Source: Salvelinus alpinus (lineage: Eukaryota > Chordata > Actinopteri > Salmoniformes > Salmonidae). From it: DNA of 64,000 nucleotides. Shown piece by piece: positions 10,785-22,207 of the stretch (positions are counted from its first letter, which is position 1; each line of letters starts with the position of its first letter). The position numbers were made by a program, and so were the translations under genes. The notes beneath the pieces were generated by a model. That model had not been told where the DNA came from. It worked only from the letters and a program-made list of their open reading frames with translations, and ran no database searches. The stretch lies in contig NC_092091.1 of the NCBI RefSeq assembly GCF_045679555.1, positions 15,399,572 through 15,463,571 on the forward strand, given 5' to 3'.

Positions 10785-13700
10785 TATTTATTTTATTCAA
10801 CCTTTATTTTTACTAGGCAAGTCAGTTAAGAACAAATTCTTATTTATAATGACGGCCTACCAAAAGGCAAAAGGCCACCAGCTGGGACGGGGGCTGGGAT
10901 TAAAAATAAAAAATAAATATAGGACAAAACACACATCACGATAACAGAGACAACACAACACTACATAAAGAGAGACCTAAGACAACAACGTAGCGAGGCA
11001 GCAACACATGACAACACAGCATGGTAGCAACACAACATAACAACATGGTAGCAACACAACATGGTAGTAGCACTAAACATGGTACAAACCTTATTGGGCA
11101 CAGCCAACAGCATAAAGGGCAAGAAGGTAGAGACAATAACACATCACACAAAGCAGCCACAACTGTCAGCAAGAGTGTACATGATTGAGTCTTTGAATGA
11201 AGAGACTGGGATAAAACTGTCCAGTTTGAGTGTTTGTTGCAGCTCGTTCCAGTCGCTAGCTGCAGCAAACTGAAAAGAGGAGCGACCCAGGGATGTGTGT
11301 GCTTTGGGGACCTTTAACAGAATATGACTGGCAGAATGGGTGTTGTATGTGGAGGATGAGGGCTGCAGTAGATATCTCAGATAGGGGGAGTGAGGCCTAA
11401 GAGGGTTTTATAAATAAGCATCAACCAGTCAGTCTTGCGACGGGTATACCAAGTTGACCAGTTTACAGAGGAGTATACAGTGCAGTGATGTGTCCTATAA
11501 GGAGCATTGGTGGCAAATCTGATGGCTGAATGGTAAAGAACATCTAGCTGCTCGAGAGCACCCTTACCTGCCGATCTATACATTACGTCTCCGTAATCTA
11601 GCATGGGTAGGATGGTCGTCTGAATCAGGGTTACTTTGGCAGCTGGGGTGAAAGAGTAGCGATTACGATAGAGGAAACCAAGTCTAGATTTAACTTTAAC
11701 CTGCAGCTTGATATGTGGTGAGAGAAGGACGGTGTACTATCTAGCCATACTCCCAAGTACTTGTATGAGGTGACTACCTCAAGCTCTAAACCTTCAGAGG
11801 TAGTAATCACACCTGTGGGGAGAGGGGCATTCGTCTTACTAAACCACATGACCTTTGTTTTGGAAGTGTTCAGAACAAGATTATGGGAAGAGAAAGCTTG
11901 TTGGACACTAAGAAAGCTTTGTTGTAGAGCATTTTACACAAAATCCGGCGAGGGGCCAGTTATGTATAAGACTGTATCATCTGCATATAAATGGATGAGA
12001 GAGCATCCTACTGCCTGAGCTGTTATTGATGTAAATTGAGAAGAGCGTGGGGCCTAGGTTCGAGCCTTAGGGTACTCCCTTGGTGACAGGCAGTGGCTGA
12101 GACAGCAGATTTTCTGACTTTATACACTGCACTCTTTGAGAGAGGTAGTTAGCAAACCAGGCCAAAGACCCCTCAGAGACATCAATATTCCTTAGCCAGC
12201 TCACAAGAATGGAATGGTCTCCCATATCAAAAGCTTTGGCCAAGTCAATAAAAATAGCAGCACAATTTTGCTTAGAATCATGGGCAATGGTGACATCATT
12301 GAGGACCTTTAAGGTTGCAGTGACACATCCATAACCTGAGCAGAAACCAGATTGCCTACCGGAGAGAATACTATAGACATCAAGAAAGCCAGTCTGTTGA
12401 TTATTGACAAGTTTTTCCAACACTTTTGATAAACAGGGCAAAATAGAAATTTAACAGATAGGATCAGCTTGATCTCCCCCTTTATATAAAGGACGAAACG
12501 TGGCTGCCTTCCAAGCAATGGGAATCTCCCCAGAAAGGAGAGACAGGTTAAAAAGTTTGGAGCTCGGCGATGATAGGGGCAACAACCTTAAAGAAGAAAG
12601 GGACTAAACCATCTGACCCAGATGTTTTTTGGGGGTCAAGTTTAAAGAGCTCCTTAACACCTCGGACTCAGTGACTGCCTGCAGGGAGAAATTTTGTAGC
12701 TGGGTGTAACGGATGTGAAATGGCTAGCTAGTTAGCGGTGGTGCACGCTAATAGCCTTTCAATCGGTGACGTCACTTGCTCTGAGACCTTGAAGTAGTGG
12801 TTCCCCTTGCTCTGCAAGGGCCGCGGCTTTTGTGGAGCGATGGGTAACGTTGCTTTGTGGGTGACTGTTGTTGATGTGTGCAGAGGGTCCCTGGTTCGCG
12901 CCCGGGTCGGGGCGAGGGGACGCCATAAAGTTAAACTGTTACATTGATGCTGTTGACCCGGATCACTGGTTGCTGCGGAAAAGGAGGAGGTCGAAAGGGG
13001 GGTGAGTTTAACGGATGTGAAATGGCTAGCTAGTTAGCAGTGGTGCGCGCTAATAGCCTTTCAATCGGTGACGTCACTTGCTCTGAGACCTTGAAGTAGT
13101 GGTTCCTCTTGCTCTGCAAGGGCCGCGGCTTTTGTGGAGCGATGGGTAACGATGCTTCGTTGGTGACTGTTGTTGATGTGTGCAGAGGCGCCCGGGTCGA
13201 GGGGACGGACTAAAGTTATACTGTTACATGGGCAGGGGAAAAAGAAGGAGAAGCATCGGAGATAGTCGCATTAGAAGGGGTGGGAGATGAGGAAATGTTG
13301 GACAGGCAAGGAGGCATGGCTGAGTCAAATAGGAATCGTGACTTAATGAAGTGGTGATTAAAGAGCTCAGCCATGTGCTTCTTGTCAGTAACAACCACAC
13401 CATCAACATTAAGGGACATGGGAAGCTGTGAGGTGGGTTTATTCTCCAGGTCTTTAACCGTTTTCCAGAACTTCTTGGGGTTAGACCCACAGAGAGAGAA
13501 CTGGGCCTTAAAGTAACTCTTCGGCCTTCCGGATAGCCTGAGTGCATTTATTTATAATTTGTCTGAATGAGAGCCAGTCAGCCTGAGTATGCATGTGCCG
13601 AGCCTTTTGCCAAATGCAATTCTTGAGGTGTAGTAACTCCGCAAGATCACAGTCGAACCAGGGGCTGAACCTGTTTGTAATTCTCATTTTCTTTATGGGG

Positions 13701-14500
13701 GCGTGTTTGTTAACAATACCACTAAAAATATCAAAAAAGAAGGTCCAAGTGTCTTCGACAGAGGGGATCAAGCTGATTCTATACCATTTTACAGAGGACA
13801 GTTCATGAAGGAAGGCTTGCTCATTGAAGTTTTTTAGCAAGCGTCTATGACAAATCAGGACAGGTCGTTTCACTGAGCAGCCATTACGAACACCGGCTGT
13901 AAAACAGTGATCACTAAGGTCATTACAGAAAACACCAAACTGATACTTATCAGGATTATTTGTGAGGATAACATTGAGGAGAGTAGCCTTTTCTCAGTGT
14001 TTGGAGTCATACCTTGTAGGATTGGTAATAATCTGAGAAAGATTTTGGGAGTCCCATTGCTTTAGAACTTGGTCATGTGGTTTAAGCATGTCCCAGTTTA
14101 GGTCACCTAGCTGGACAAATTCAGGCTTAGTGTAAGGGGCCTGGAGAGAGTTTAGGGCAGGTAGGGTACAAGCTGGTGCTGATGGAGGACGATAGCACCC
14201 AGCAACAGTCAACAAAGAGTTATTTGAAAGTTTAATGCTTAAAACCAGCAAATCAAATTCTTTGGAGACAGACTTGGTGGAGACAACCGAGCACTGAAGG
14301 TGATCCTTGGTAAAGATTGCCACTCCCCCACCTTCGAAAGATCTGTCTTGCCGAAAAAGGTTATAACCAGAAAGGTTAACATCAGTATTCAAAACACTCT
14401 TCCTTAACCACGTCTCAGTAATGACCAACACGTCTGGATTGGAGCTGTGTACCCACACTCTCAATTGATCCATTTTAGGTAATACGCTTCTAGTGTTAAT
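10785..14500 (-). mobile_element. L2/RSg-1-like LINE, 5'-truncated and decayed
   Basis: Read on the minus strand, an endonuclease domain (14473-13994) has VLVITETWL, GGGVAIF and GDLNWD motifs. A linker follows (13873-13508), then reverse transcriptase (12518-11377) with FIDLAKAFD and a YADDT active site at about 11970-11990. The 3' end is at about 10790, where the tail has AAATAAAGG-type sequence. Multiple frameshifts and stops are present. The body is interrupted at 12704-13230 by a pair of other repeats. Confidence 0.8.
12704..13230 (+). repeat. two direct copies of a SINE-like repeat inserted in a LINE
   Basis: Copy 1 (12704-12945) and copy 2 (about 13006-13228) share AACGGATGTGAAATGGCTAG, CAATCGGTGACGTCACTTGC and TCTGCAAGGGCCGCGG, and both end in CTGTTACAT. 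About 60 unrelated bases separate them. Copy 1 keeps a tRNA B-box-like TGGTTCGCGCCCGGG that copy 2 has partly lost. The LINE sequence resumes on both sides. A TGACGTCA palindrome (CRE-like) occurs in each copy. Confidence 0.75.
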
Positions 14501-14782
14501 GTGCAGAAAAATATAGCCTCGTTATTGTCATGTAATTTTATTTTTCTATTTTTTTTACTTTAGTTTATTTTGTATATATTTTCTTAACTCTATTTCTTGA
14601 ACTGCATTGTTGGTTAAGGGCTTGTCAGTAAGCATTTCATGGTAAGGTCTACACCTGTTGTATTCGGCGTAAGTGAGAAATACAATTGTATTTGAGATAG
14701 AAATTACTTGAAACCCTGCATAAGATTCTCTGGAAGCATGTCTGACTGTTTGCACGCAAGCAAAGAGCATCTATATTCTGTT

Positions 14783-14993
14783 ATTTTTTTATTGAACCTT
14801 TATTTAAAAGGCAAATCAGTTAAGAACAAATTCTTATTTACAATGACGGCCTACCCCGGCCAAACCCTAACGACGCTGGGCCAATTGTGTGCCGCCCTAT
14901 GGGACTCCCAATCACGTCCGGTTGTGATACAGCCTGGAATCGAACCAGGGCCTGTTGTGATGCCTCTAGCACTGAGATACACTCGGGAGCCCC
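14783..14993 (-). mobile_element. tRNA-derived SINE
   Basis: Read on the minus strand, it has a tRNA-like head with a B box (GGTTCGATTCCAGGC), the ACAATTGGCCCAGCGTCGTT body, and a 3' tail ATTGTAAATAAGAATTTGTT. Related copies are at 27194, 41635 and 47684. Confidence 0.8.
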
Positions 14994-15149
14994 CCTCTGA
15001 GCTCAATTCAATGGGCTTTATTGGCATGGGAAACATATGTTTACATTGTCAAAGAAATTGAAATAGATCATAAACAAATGTGAAATAAACAATTAGAAAT
15101 GAACAGTAAACATTACACAAAACTTTCAAAATATATAGTATACTGACTT

Positions 15150-15310
15150 CGCCTTCCCTCTGACTCAGGTGATCGCGGCCCTCCATATGCCGTACGCATG
15201 CGCAAAAGATGACGTCGATATCTGTCATACTGGTAGTTGATTAATCAATAGTTGAAAACAAGAGGGAAATTCAAGGAATCAGTCCGTGCTGCATGTAAAC
15301 TCAAAGTAAG
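15150..15310 (+). promoter_or_regulatory. possible promoter and first non-coding exon
   Basis: An NRF1-like CGCATGCGCA (about 15195) and a CRE-like TGACGTCG (about 15209) lie close together in a short CpG-containing stretch. A good donor, AAA|GTAAGT, occurs at about 15306. This combination is typical of housekeeping promoters followed by a short 5' exon. If so, it could serve pot1, whose ATG is 16 kb downstream. There is no transcript evidence in the sequence. Confidence 0.35.
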
Positions 15311-15837
15311 TTGACAAACTTTGACTTTCATTTAGTCATTGCCTCAACATAATTTATATTGGTGTCCTCGTCTGTCACGTATGAGGAAAAATGGACTTGC
15401 TTTAGATCCTTGCAAGACTTGTCTTTTTGTCTACTGCTAGCTATCGTGCATGCTAGCTGTGAAGAAGCTGGCTATCTCACTGACCAACGTTAGCTAGTGA
15501 ACAGTCAGAAACGTTTCGTATGGTCAGAATATGGATACCTTTCTAGCTACTTAATATGTAAATTAGGAAATTTAGCTATTCAGATTGAGGCATAATGTCG
15601 CGTGATATCTACTAGCAATTGTTTTAGCAAGTTATTATACCTAGCCATTTTAGCCAAGTAGCTCTGGACCATCGCGCAACAACAGCAAGTTGTCTTTGTT
15701 TCCCCCCCGATTTTGTTTAGTGACTATCTTCAGTATACTTTCGTAACCTCAACAAAGTAAAAATGTTGTTAAAGTGCTGAAAAAGTGTTGTGTGCGCAGG
15801 ATGTCATTTCTAAAAAAAAAAAATGCATTTTAGCTCT

Positions 15838-15890
15838 CCACGCGCATGCGTTGCATCTGAGCTGGGTGTGCATCCGACGCATGCGCGTGG
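15838..15890. promoter_or_regulatory. inverted pair of NRF1-like sites
   Basis: CCACGCGCATGCGT (15838-15851) and its exact reverse complement ACGCATGCGCGTGG (15877-15890) flank a 25-base spacer. Each arm contains the core of the NRF1 consensus (GCGCATGCG). It lies about 0.55 kb downstream of the possible promoter. Confidence 0.4.
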
Positions 15891-16043
15891 ACCAGAATGC
15901 TAGAGCTAGCAAGTAAAGCGGCGAACTGAAGCCAGCAAGCCTTACTACTGTCTTTAGCTAGCGAACTAGTTTGACAGTTCATTTATGAACGTGTTAGCGA
16001 GACCGAATTTAAGTTAGCTAGCTAGTCCAAAACATTTCAACAT

Positions 16044-16245
16044 AATGGTTTTATTGTCACATGCACAAGTACAGTGAAACGCTCAACCCAACAGTGCAGT
16101 AATCAATATCTAAATAGTATAACTAATATTTAATAAAGAAAACACAAGAAAATAGAGGAAGCTTTATACAGGGTCAATGCCAATACCAAATTTACAATGA
16201 GCAGGGATACTGGTGTAGTTTGAGGTAGATGTACATATAACACGT
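16044..16245. mobile_element. LINE 3'-region fragment
   Basis: The sequence TTATTGTCACATGCACAAGT, AGTACAGTGAAACGC and the following AT-rich part resemble the 3' region of the Rex1-type LINE also seen at 61222-61805. It has no coding content. Orientation is not certain. Confidence 0.45.
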
Positions 16246-16345
16246 CGTCCGTGTTAGGGTTTTGTCGGGGTAGGTCGTCATTGTAAATAAGAATTTGTTC
16301 TTAACTGACTTGCCTAGTTGAATAAAGTTTTTTACATTTTTTTAT
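16246..16345 (+). mobile_element. SINE 3' tail fragment
   Basis: GTAGGTCGTCATTGTAAATA, AGAATTTGTTCTTAACTGAC and TTGCCTAGTTGAATAAAG form the common salmonid SINE/LINE 3' tail, without the tRNA-like head. Confidence 0.65.
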
Positions 16346-17611
16346 CTAATGGGCCAAGATGACTTTCTGTTTAAATGTAATGGAATAAGTTCCCAGTGAA
16401 CTTACAAAGTCACTGAAGCAGCTACATTACTATGTAGCGCTACACTTTGGGCCCCAAAGCAGGCATAATGACCATTTAAGGGAACTGTAATTCCACTGTG
16501 TAATTGGTCCCCATTGGGTGGCTGTATGGTGGTACAGAGACAAACGAGTAATGATTAAGAATATTAAATAGCAGACTAGTTCTAGTGATCAAGACGGCAC
16601 GTAGACAAAATAATTTAATCAAGTTAAAAATTGTTGAGAGCTATTGTTAATCATAAATCACTGTAATTATACGGTCCTAACAGCTGTGGTTTTCCATCTT
16701 GAATTCTAAGTTACTTTATTCACCTTTTAGTTTCTTTGTAAATATATTGCTTAAAAGGGTAAGTCAAGATCAAACCCTGTAGATCTGTGGTGACCGGCCC
16801 TGTTCCTGGAGACCTACAGGGTGTGCAGGTTTTTGTTCCTGGCCAGCACGAACACAAACTCTTAATTAATTAACACCTTGGTTAGGCTACTAGCATCAGC
16901 TGTTGTAGTGCTAGGCTGGGACAAACGCTTGCTACTAGTATCAAGGCTGGAGGGACTGTATAGGGCAAGTTTACGGCAAGAAGGTTGAATAGCTTAATGT
17001 TTGAAATTGAGCAAATGTGATTTTGAAGAAGATTTAGAGATACTGGGCCCAGAGTAGAGATGACACAGAAAGGGACAACAAATACCAAGGACCTATAGGG
17101 AGGTAACCGACGCGGCCTTTGTTTTGCCCCCTCTATTAGGGATGGGTATGGAATATGTTTTTCCAGGTGAGACTGAGTGCAACAGAAATAGAGCATGATA
17201 ATGATAGAATGCATTTTATAGGTCTTAACACGCTTTTACATTGTAATTCACTGCATCCACCATCAGAACATAGACTAACTTTTAATTCTCCTTAACCCAT
17301 ACACTCAAAGCTTGCTAATTTCTTGAAGTGTTTTGAAGCACAGGGTAGATGGTTGTGCTGGAAATGATTACAAATGTCCCACTTGAATGGCGCAGGTCTT
17401 GCTGACTATGTTGACATCAGCCTCCTCTGGCGTTATGGTACGTCACTGAAATCGGTGCAGCACACTGTGATTACGCCGATAATACTAAAAAGAAAGCCTA
17501 TTTGATAGGCCTTTCTCCTAAAGGTAGACCTACCCTACAGCAGCAGGTGTTTTCAAACCTCTCCTCGGGCTTCACCAGACATTCCATGTATTTGAACTAT
17601 TTTACTGCTAG

Positions 17612-18655
17612 TAGGGCTGTGGCGATCATTGAATTTTGGATGACGGTTATTGGTCAGCCAAATGATCTCGGTCACCGTAATAACTATTCGAATAGCACCA
17701 CAAATAATAATATCTATATATTTTTTTAAGACTCACATTTTCTCCTCTCCGCTCCTGAACACATGAGCTGCTGCTGCAGGGAAGGGTGTTTTGCATAGGC
17801 AACCGAAGACTCGTTTGCTACAACATCTTGCTTGTTTCAGCAATGTGCAACAACGTTTCTTCATGTTGTAGAGTCCATGGTACAGTAGAAACGGACTCAA
17901 CCGCATTAATGCCCGGCCATCCCGTCTTCAGTCAGCTGTTCTTTCCACAGAAAAACAAAAATTAATATTTTATTTTCATGATGTCTTCATCCATAACTGT
18001 TGGTTACATGGTTATACAGTAATTCATGGATCACATTAATGTTCAGAAAACTGAATTTTCAAAACTCAGACCATAAATAAATCTGTGTTTTCAAACCATT
18101 TTACCTGCTTTTCTTTTGAAAGTCAAGTCAAGTTTTTTCTTCACTAGTGATCAGGGGCTTGCAACTATAGTTTTCCTTCACAGAAAATACATTAGTGCAA
18201 CACATTCGTCAGAAAATAGCTTTGTTTTCATCATATGAGAACAGAGGTGCCACGATATTTGGCAAGTAGCCACACAAGTAATTGACAAAGGTATTTTTTG
18301 CAAACATGATGCACGGCCATCATATTTCTAATGTTTATCATAGGAAGAATGTAGCCAGCTACGTTCCCTAATGTTTTTCTTGAAGTTAATCTTGCATTTT
18401 ACCCGATAAAAGTAGGCTACACCGAGAAAAGTACCAGAGAAAAGTAGCTACACATCAGTCCGAGCGCTGTCTGCTGATGAATGCCTAGTTCGTGAATTTT
18501 CTTCCAAGTAGAGAAGTGCAACTGAAGCACAAAATTAGTCTGATGCCAAGCAGAAATTACAACAACAAGCATTTTAGGTCTGCGTTTACAAAATGCAGAA
18601 AGACATTTCTTATGCTTTTTTTATCAGGGGACCCCTGGTAATTGTGCCAGCCCTA
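17612..18655. mobile_element. non-autonomous hAT-like transposon (1044 bp)
   Basis: The ends are TAGGGCTGTGGC and GTGCCAGCCCTA (inverted, with mismatches). The flanks ACTGCTAG (17604-17611) and ACTGCTAA (18656-18663) match at seven of eight bases, and an 8-bp duplication is the hAT hallmark. No transposase frame is visible inside, so it would depend on another element. Confidence 0.7.
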
Positions 18656-19895
18656 ACTGCTAAGCACACCTTATTTAACTTGTCAACTAATTATCAAGCT
18701 CTTCAGGTGAATCTGGTGAGCTAGTCTGGGGGTATCCAAGGAGAGGTTTGAAAACCACTTCCCTATACTATGAGGTGAAGGTGTCTGTGGGGCTTATCAT
18801 GTTCATTTAGTAATAAACAGGGTTTAAATTAGGCGTAGCCCAAGTAAATTTTTGCTAAAGTGTTGCAAGGCTACATTTTAAATCATAGGCTTATTAGAAC
18901 ATTAATAACTTCTATCACCAAGGGCCTTTAAGGTAGTGCCATATTTGTTAAAGGTAGGGCATTACATGTTTAAATTAGCTCTGTAATTTTAACTAATTTC
19001 TTTAAAAATCCCTGTTTACTTTAATCTGCTCTATCATTTAGGCTAATAGATTTGTTTTGCCCAAATTGCCCGGTGCCATTATTTTAGGATCTCGCCTTTC
19101 GGCGGCAGCTAGAATCAAAGCATACATCTTTGAGAGTAATGGTTCAGGTACAGGAGAATGTAATGAATTATCACTGTGTGAAGGGCCCCGTATGGAATTA
19201 ATAAGCCTCTTGTATTTTCCTGTCTCTTTCTTTGTAAAAAAAACAAAACAAATGCTTCCTTTTGTTTAAATCTCCCTGCGTCACTGGGCAATTAATTCAC
19301 CACGTGAATTCTACCCTACGATGCGCACCAGAGGCAGTAATTTCATGCTGGAGTGCCCAGTGTAATAGTGTGAGAATATTTATAAGCCTCAATGCCAGTG
19401 AGGTTAGCCTGTGAAAGTTTGTCCAGTGCTCCTCCCTTTTTTGGGTAAAAACTGCATGCTATGGATCACAAAGTGCTGTGCAAGACCCTGGTATTATCTG
19501 TCAGGGCATAGGTGTGCATTCATTCACTTTAACTCAAATAGTGAACACACGGTTTCAGGACACGGGCAGTAAGCCGTGGTTGACCCTCCCTATCCCCACA
19601 GTGATCAGCCGACCCAAACCTTACCATCATGGCTCCCAGTTCTGGTCTTTGGCCAGTATTGGGCCCAGCTGAGATACTGTATGTGGGTGAAAGCGAGGGC
19701 CCCTAACAGAGACTATGTAGGAAATATTTATTTGAGTCTAATTGGATTAATGCCAGTGATCTATAGTTTCAGAGCCTTACCTAATAGGAAGGAACATTAA
19801 CTTGTTTTCAAAGCAGAGAGGTCTTTTCTCCACTTCCTTGAAGTCTATGTAAGTCACATGAAGAAAAGTGGAAGTCCTGGTAGGTGGAATCTGCA

Positions 19896-20480
19896 ATGAA
19901 CATCGACGAGAAGAACCTTGTGGTTAAGTTCTGGACGGGAATGCTGACTGATGAAGATGTTGAGTGCTTCATTGAGAGATACTGAACCATTCTACAGCCA
20001 GCTTTAAAGCCTGTAGATAAGTATGGTTTCTGGTACAGAGTGAGGAAGTACAGGGTGAAATTGAAGAGGGGAAGGACAGGAGAGCTGTTAGAGGTGCTGA
20101 ACGCAATCACTTTGGGCCCCTACAGTGGTAGGATTTTCTACCCCGGACAGGTCCTGCGCTGCTTCACCTGCGGCCGTGCTGACCATCAAGAATGCACATA
20201 CATACAGTGCTAGTGCTATGAATCCCTTGGACACAAGGCCAGAGAATGCAAGAACTCCAGCAATGCACCCTATGTGATGAAGATGGCCACTCCTCCTTCG
20301 ACCAGCCAAGAGAAGACAGGCAGCTTCTAGCGAAGAGCCAGCAGAAGAGGAATGCCAGCAGCAGAAGCTTGAAGGCGAGCAACCCGAGGCAAACCAGTCA
20401 GTCAACAAGCAAAAAGGAGAGTGAGTGACATCGAGGAGGAGGAGACGATTTTGAAGGTGCTTTTGATAGTGACTATACCA
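19896..20480 (+). pseudogene. decayed CCHC zinc-knuckle coding sequence (ZCCHC3-like or retroelement ORF1)
   Basis: From ATG 19896 the frame reads MNIDEKNLVVKFWTGMLTDE, then VECFIERY and a stop. Sequence resumes with YGFWYRVRKYRVKLKRG, ITLGPYSGRIFYPGQ and a zinc-knuckle region CFTCGRADHQ plus CYESLGHKARECKN. Several stops break the frame. The layout resembles the ZCCHC3-like proteins common in fish, or the first ORF of a non-LTR element. I cannot tell which. No intron is seen. Confidence 0.55.
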
Positions 20481-20956
20481 GCGACTCTATTCTTCCTGAG
20501 AGTGAGGTCAACATAGGTGAATGGTCCTCCAACGAGGGGACCAAGAAGGAACCGGAGACAACGAGGACAACGAGAGTTCCCCCACCCCTCCCGAGAAGAC
20601 CAGAAGACTGCACAACCTGTTAAGCGATGTCACAGCTCCCCATCTACAGGCAATGCAAAAAGATGAGATGCCTATTCCTACATAGTAAGCCATCCTAAAT
20701 ATGAAGGAGAAAATATATGGGGGAAAATGTTGATATTTTTGGGCACAAGAACTCCGCCTGGAAGATCTAATAGACGTTGACAAAAAAAAAAATGGTAAAA
20801 AGAAGGAACAGTAGGTGGTTTTTATAGGTAAGATGGTGACTGGTTAAGAATGAGGAGGGGGTAAATGAAGGGATATTGTTGATATTCCTTGCAATCATTC
20901 TCATATTCTCTTTTGTATTATGGAATGTGCTGTATTGATAATCATTTCCTCTTATA

Positions 20957-22207
20957 CAGTGCCTTCGGAAAGTATTTAGATCCCTTGACATTTCCCACAT
21001 TTTGTTATGATACAGCCTTATTCTAAAACGGATTAAAAAAAGACATCCTCATCAATCTACACACAATACACCATAAAGACAAAGCAAAAGCAGGTTTAAA
21101 GAAATGTTTGCTATTTTATTAAAAAATAAAAACTGAAATATCACATTTACATAAGTGTTCAGACCCTTTACTTAGTACTTTATTGAAGTACCTTTGGCAG
21201 TGAATACAGCAGTGAGTCTTCTTGGGTATGCTGCTACAAGCTTGGCAATTTTGTATTTGGGGAGTTTCTCCCATTCTTCTCTGCAGATCCTTTCAAGCTC
21301 TGTCAAGATGTTCGATCGGGTTCAAGTCCGGGCTCAGCTGGGCCGCTCAAGGACATTCAGAGACTTGTCCCGAATCTTGTTTCTCATGGTCTGAGAGTCT
21401 AGGTGCCTTTTGGCAAACTCCAATCGGGCTGTCATGTGCCTTTTACTGAGGAGTGGCTTCCGTCTGGCCACTCTACCATAAAGGCCTGATTGGTGGAGTG
21501 CTGCAGAGATGGCTGTCCCTCTGAAAGGTTCTCCCATCTCCACAGAGGAACTCTAGAGCTCTGTCAGAGTGACCATCAGGTTCTTGGTCACCTCCCCGAC
21601 CAAGGCCCTTCTCCCCAATTGCTCAGTTTGGCTGGGCGGCCAGCTCTAGGAAGAGTCTTTGTGGTTCCAAACTTCTTCCATTTAAGAATGATGTAGGCCA
21701 CTGTGTTCTTGGGGACCTTCAATGCTGCAGAAATGTTGTGGTACCCTTCCCCAGATCTGTGCCTCGACACAATCCTGTCTCGGAGCTCTACGGACAATTC
21801 CTTCAACCTCATGGCTTGGTTTTTGCTCTGACATGCACTGTCAACTGTGGGACCTTTTATATAGACAGGTGTGTGCCTTTCCAAATCATGTCCAATCAAT
21901 TGAATTCACCACAGGTGGACTCCAATCAAGTTGTAGAAACATCTTAAGGATGATCAATGGAAACAGAATGCACCTGAGCTCAATTTAGTCTCATTGCAAA
22001 GGGTCTGGATACTTATATGAATAAGGTATTTCTGTTTTTTACCTATAATAAATTAGCAAATTTTTCTAAAAGCCAGTTTTTGCTTTATCTTTATGGGGTA
22101 TTGTGTGTAGATTCCCAGAAAAAAAAAATTGAATCAATTTTAAAATAAGGCTGGAACGTAACAAAGTGGAAAAAGTCAAGGGGTCTGAATTCTTTCCGAA
22201 TGCACTG
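20957..22207 (-). mobile_element. Tc1-like transposon with internal deletion
   Basis: The termini CAGTGCCTTCGGAAAGTATT and AATTCTTTCCGAATGCACTG are inverted repeats, with TA at the left border. On the minus strand, 21899-21334 encodes the helix-turn-helix part (VELRDRIVSRHRSGEGYHNI) and RRKPLLSKRH. After about 21340 it jumps to the C-terminal block (RICREEWEKL, KGTS-type tail near 21180). The catalytic middle with the first two aspartates is missing, so this copy cannot encode an active enzyme. Confidence 0.85.
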
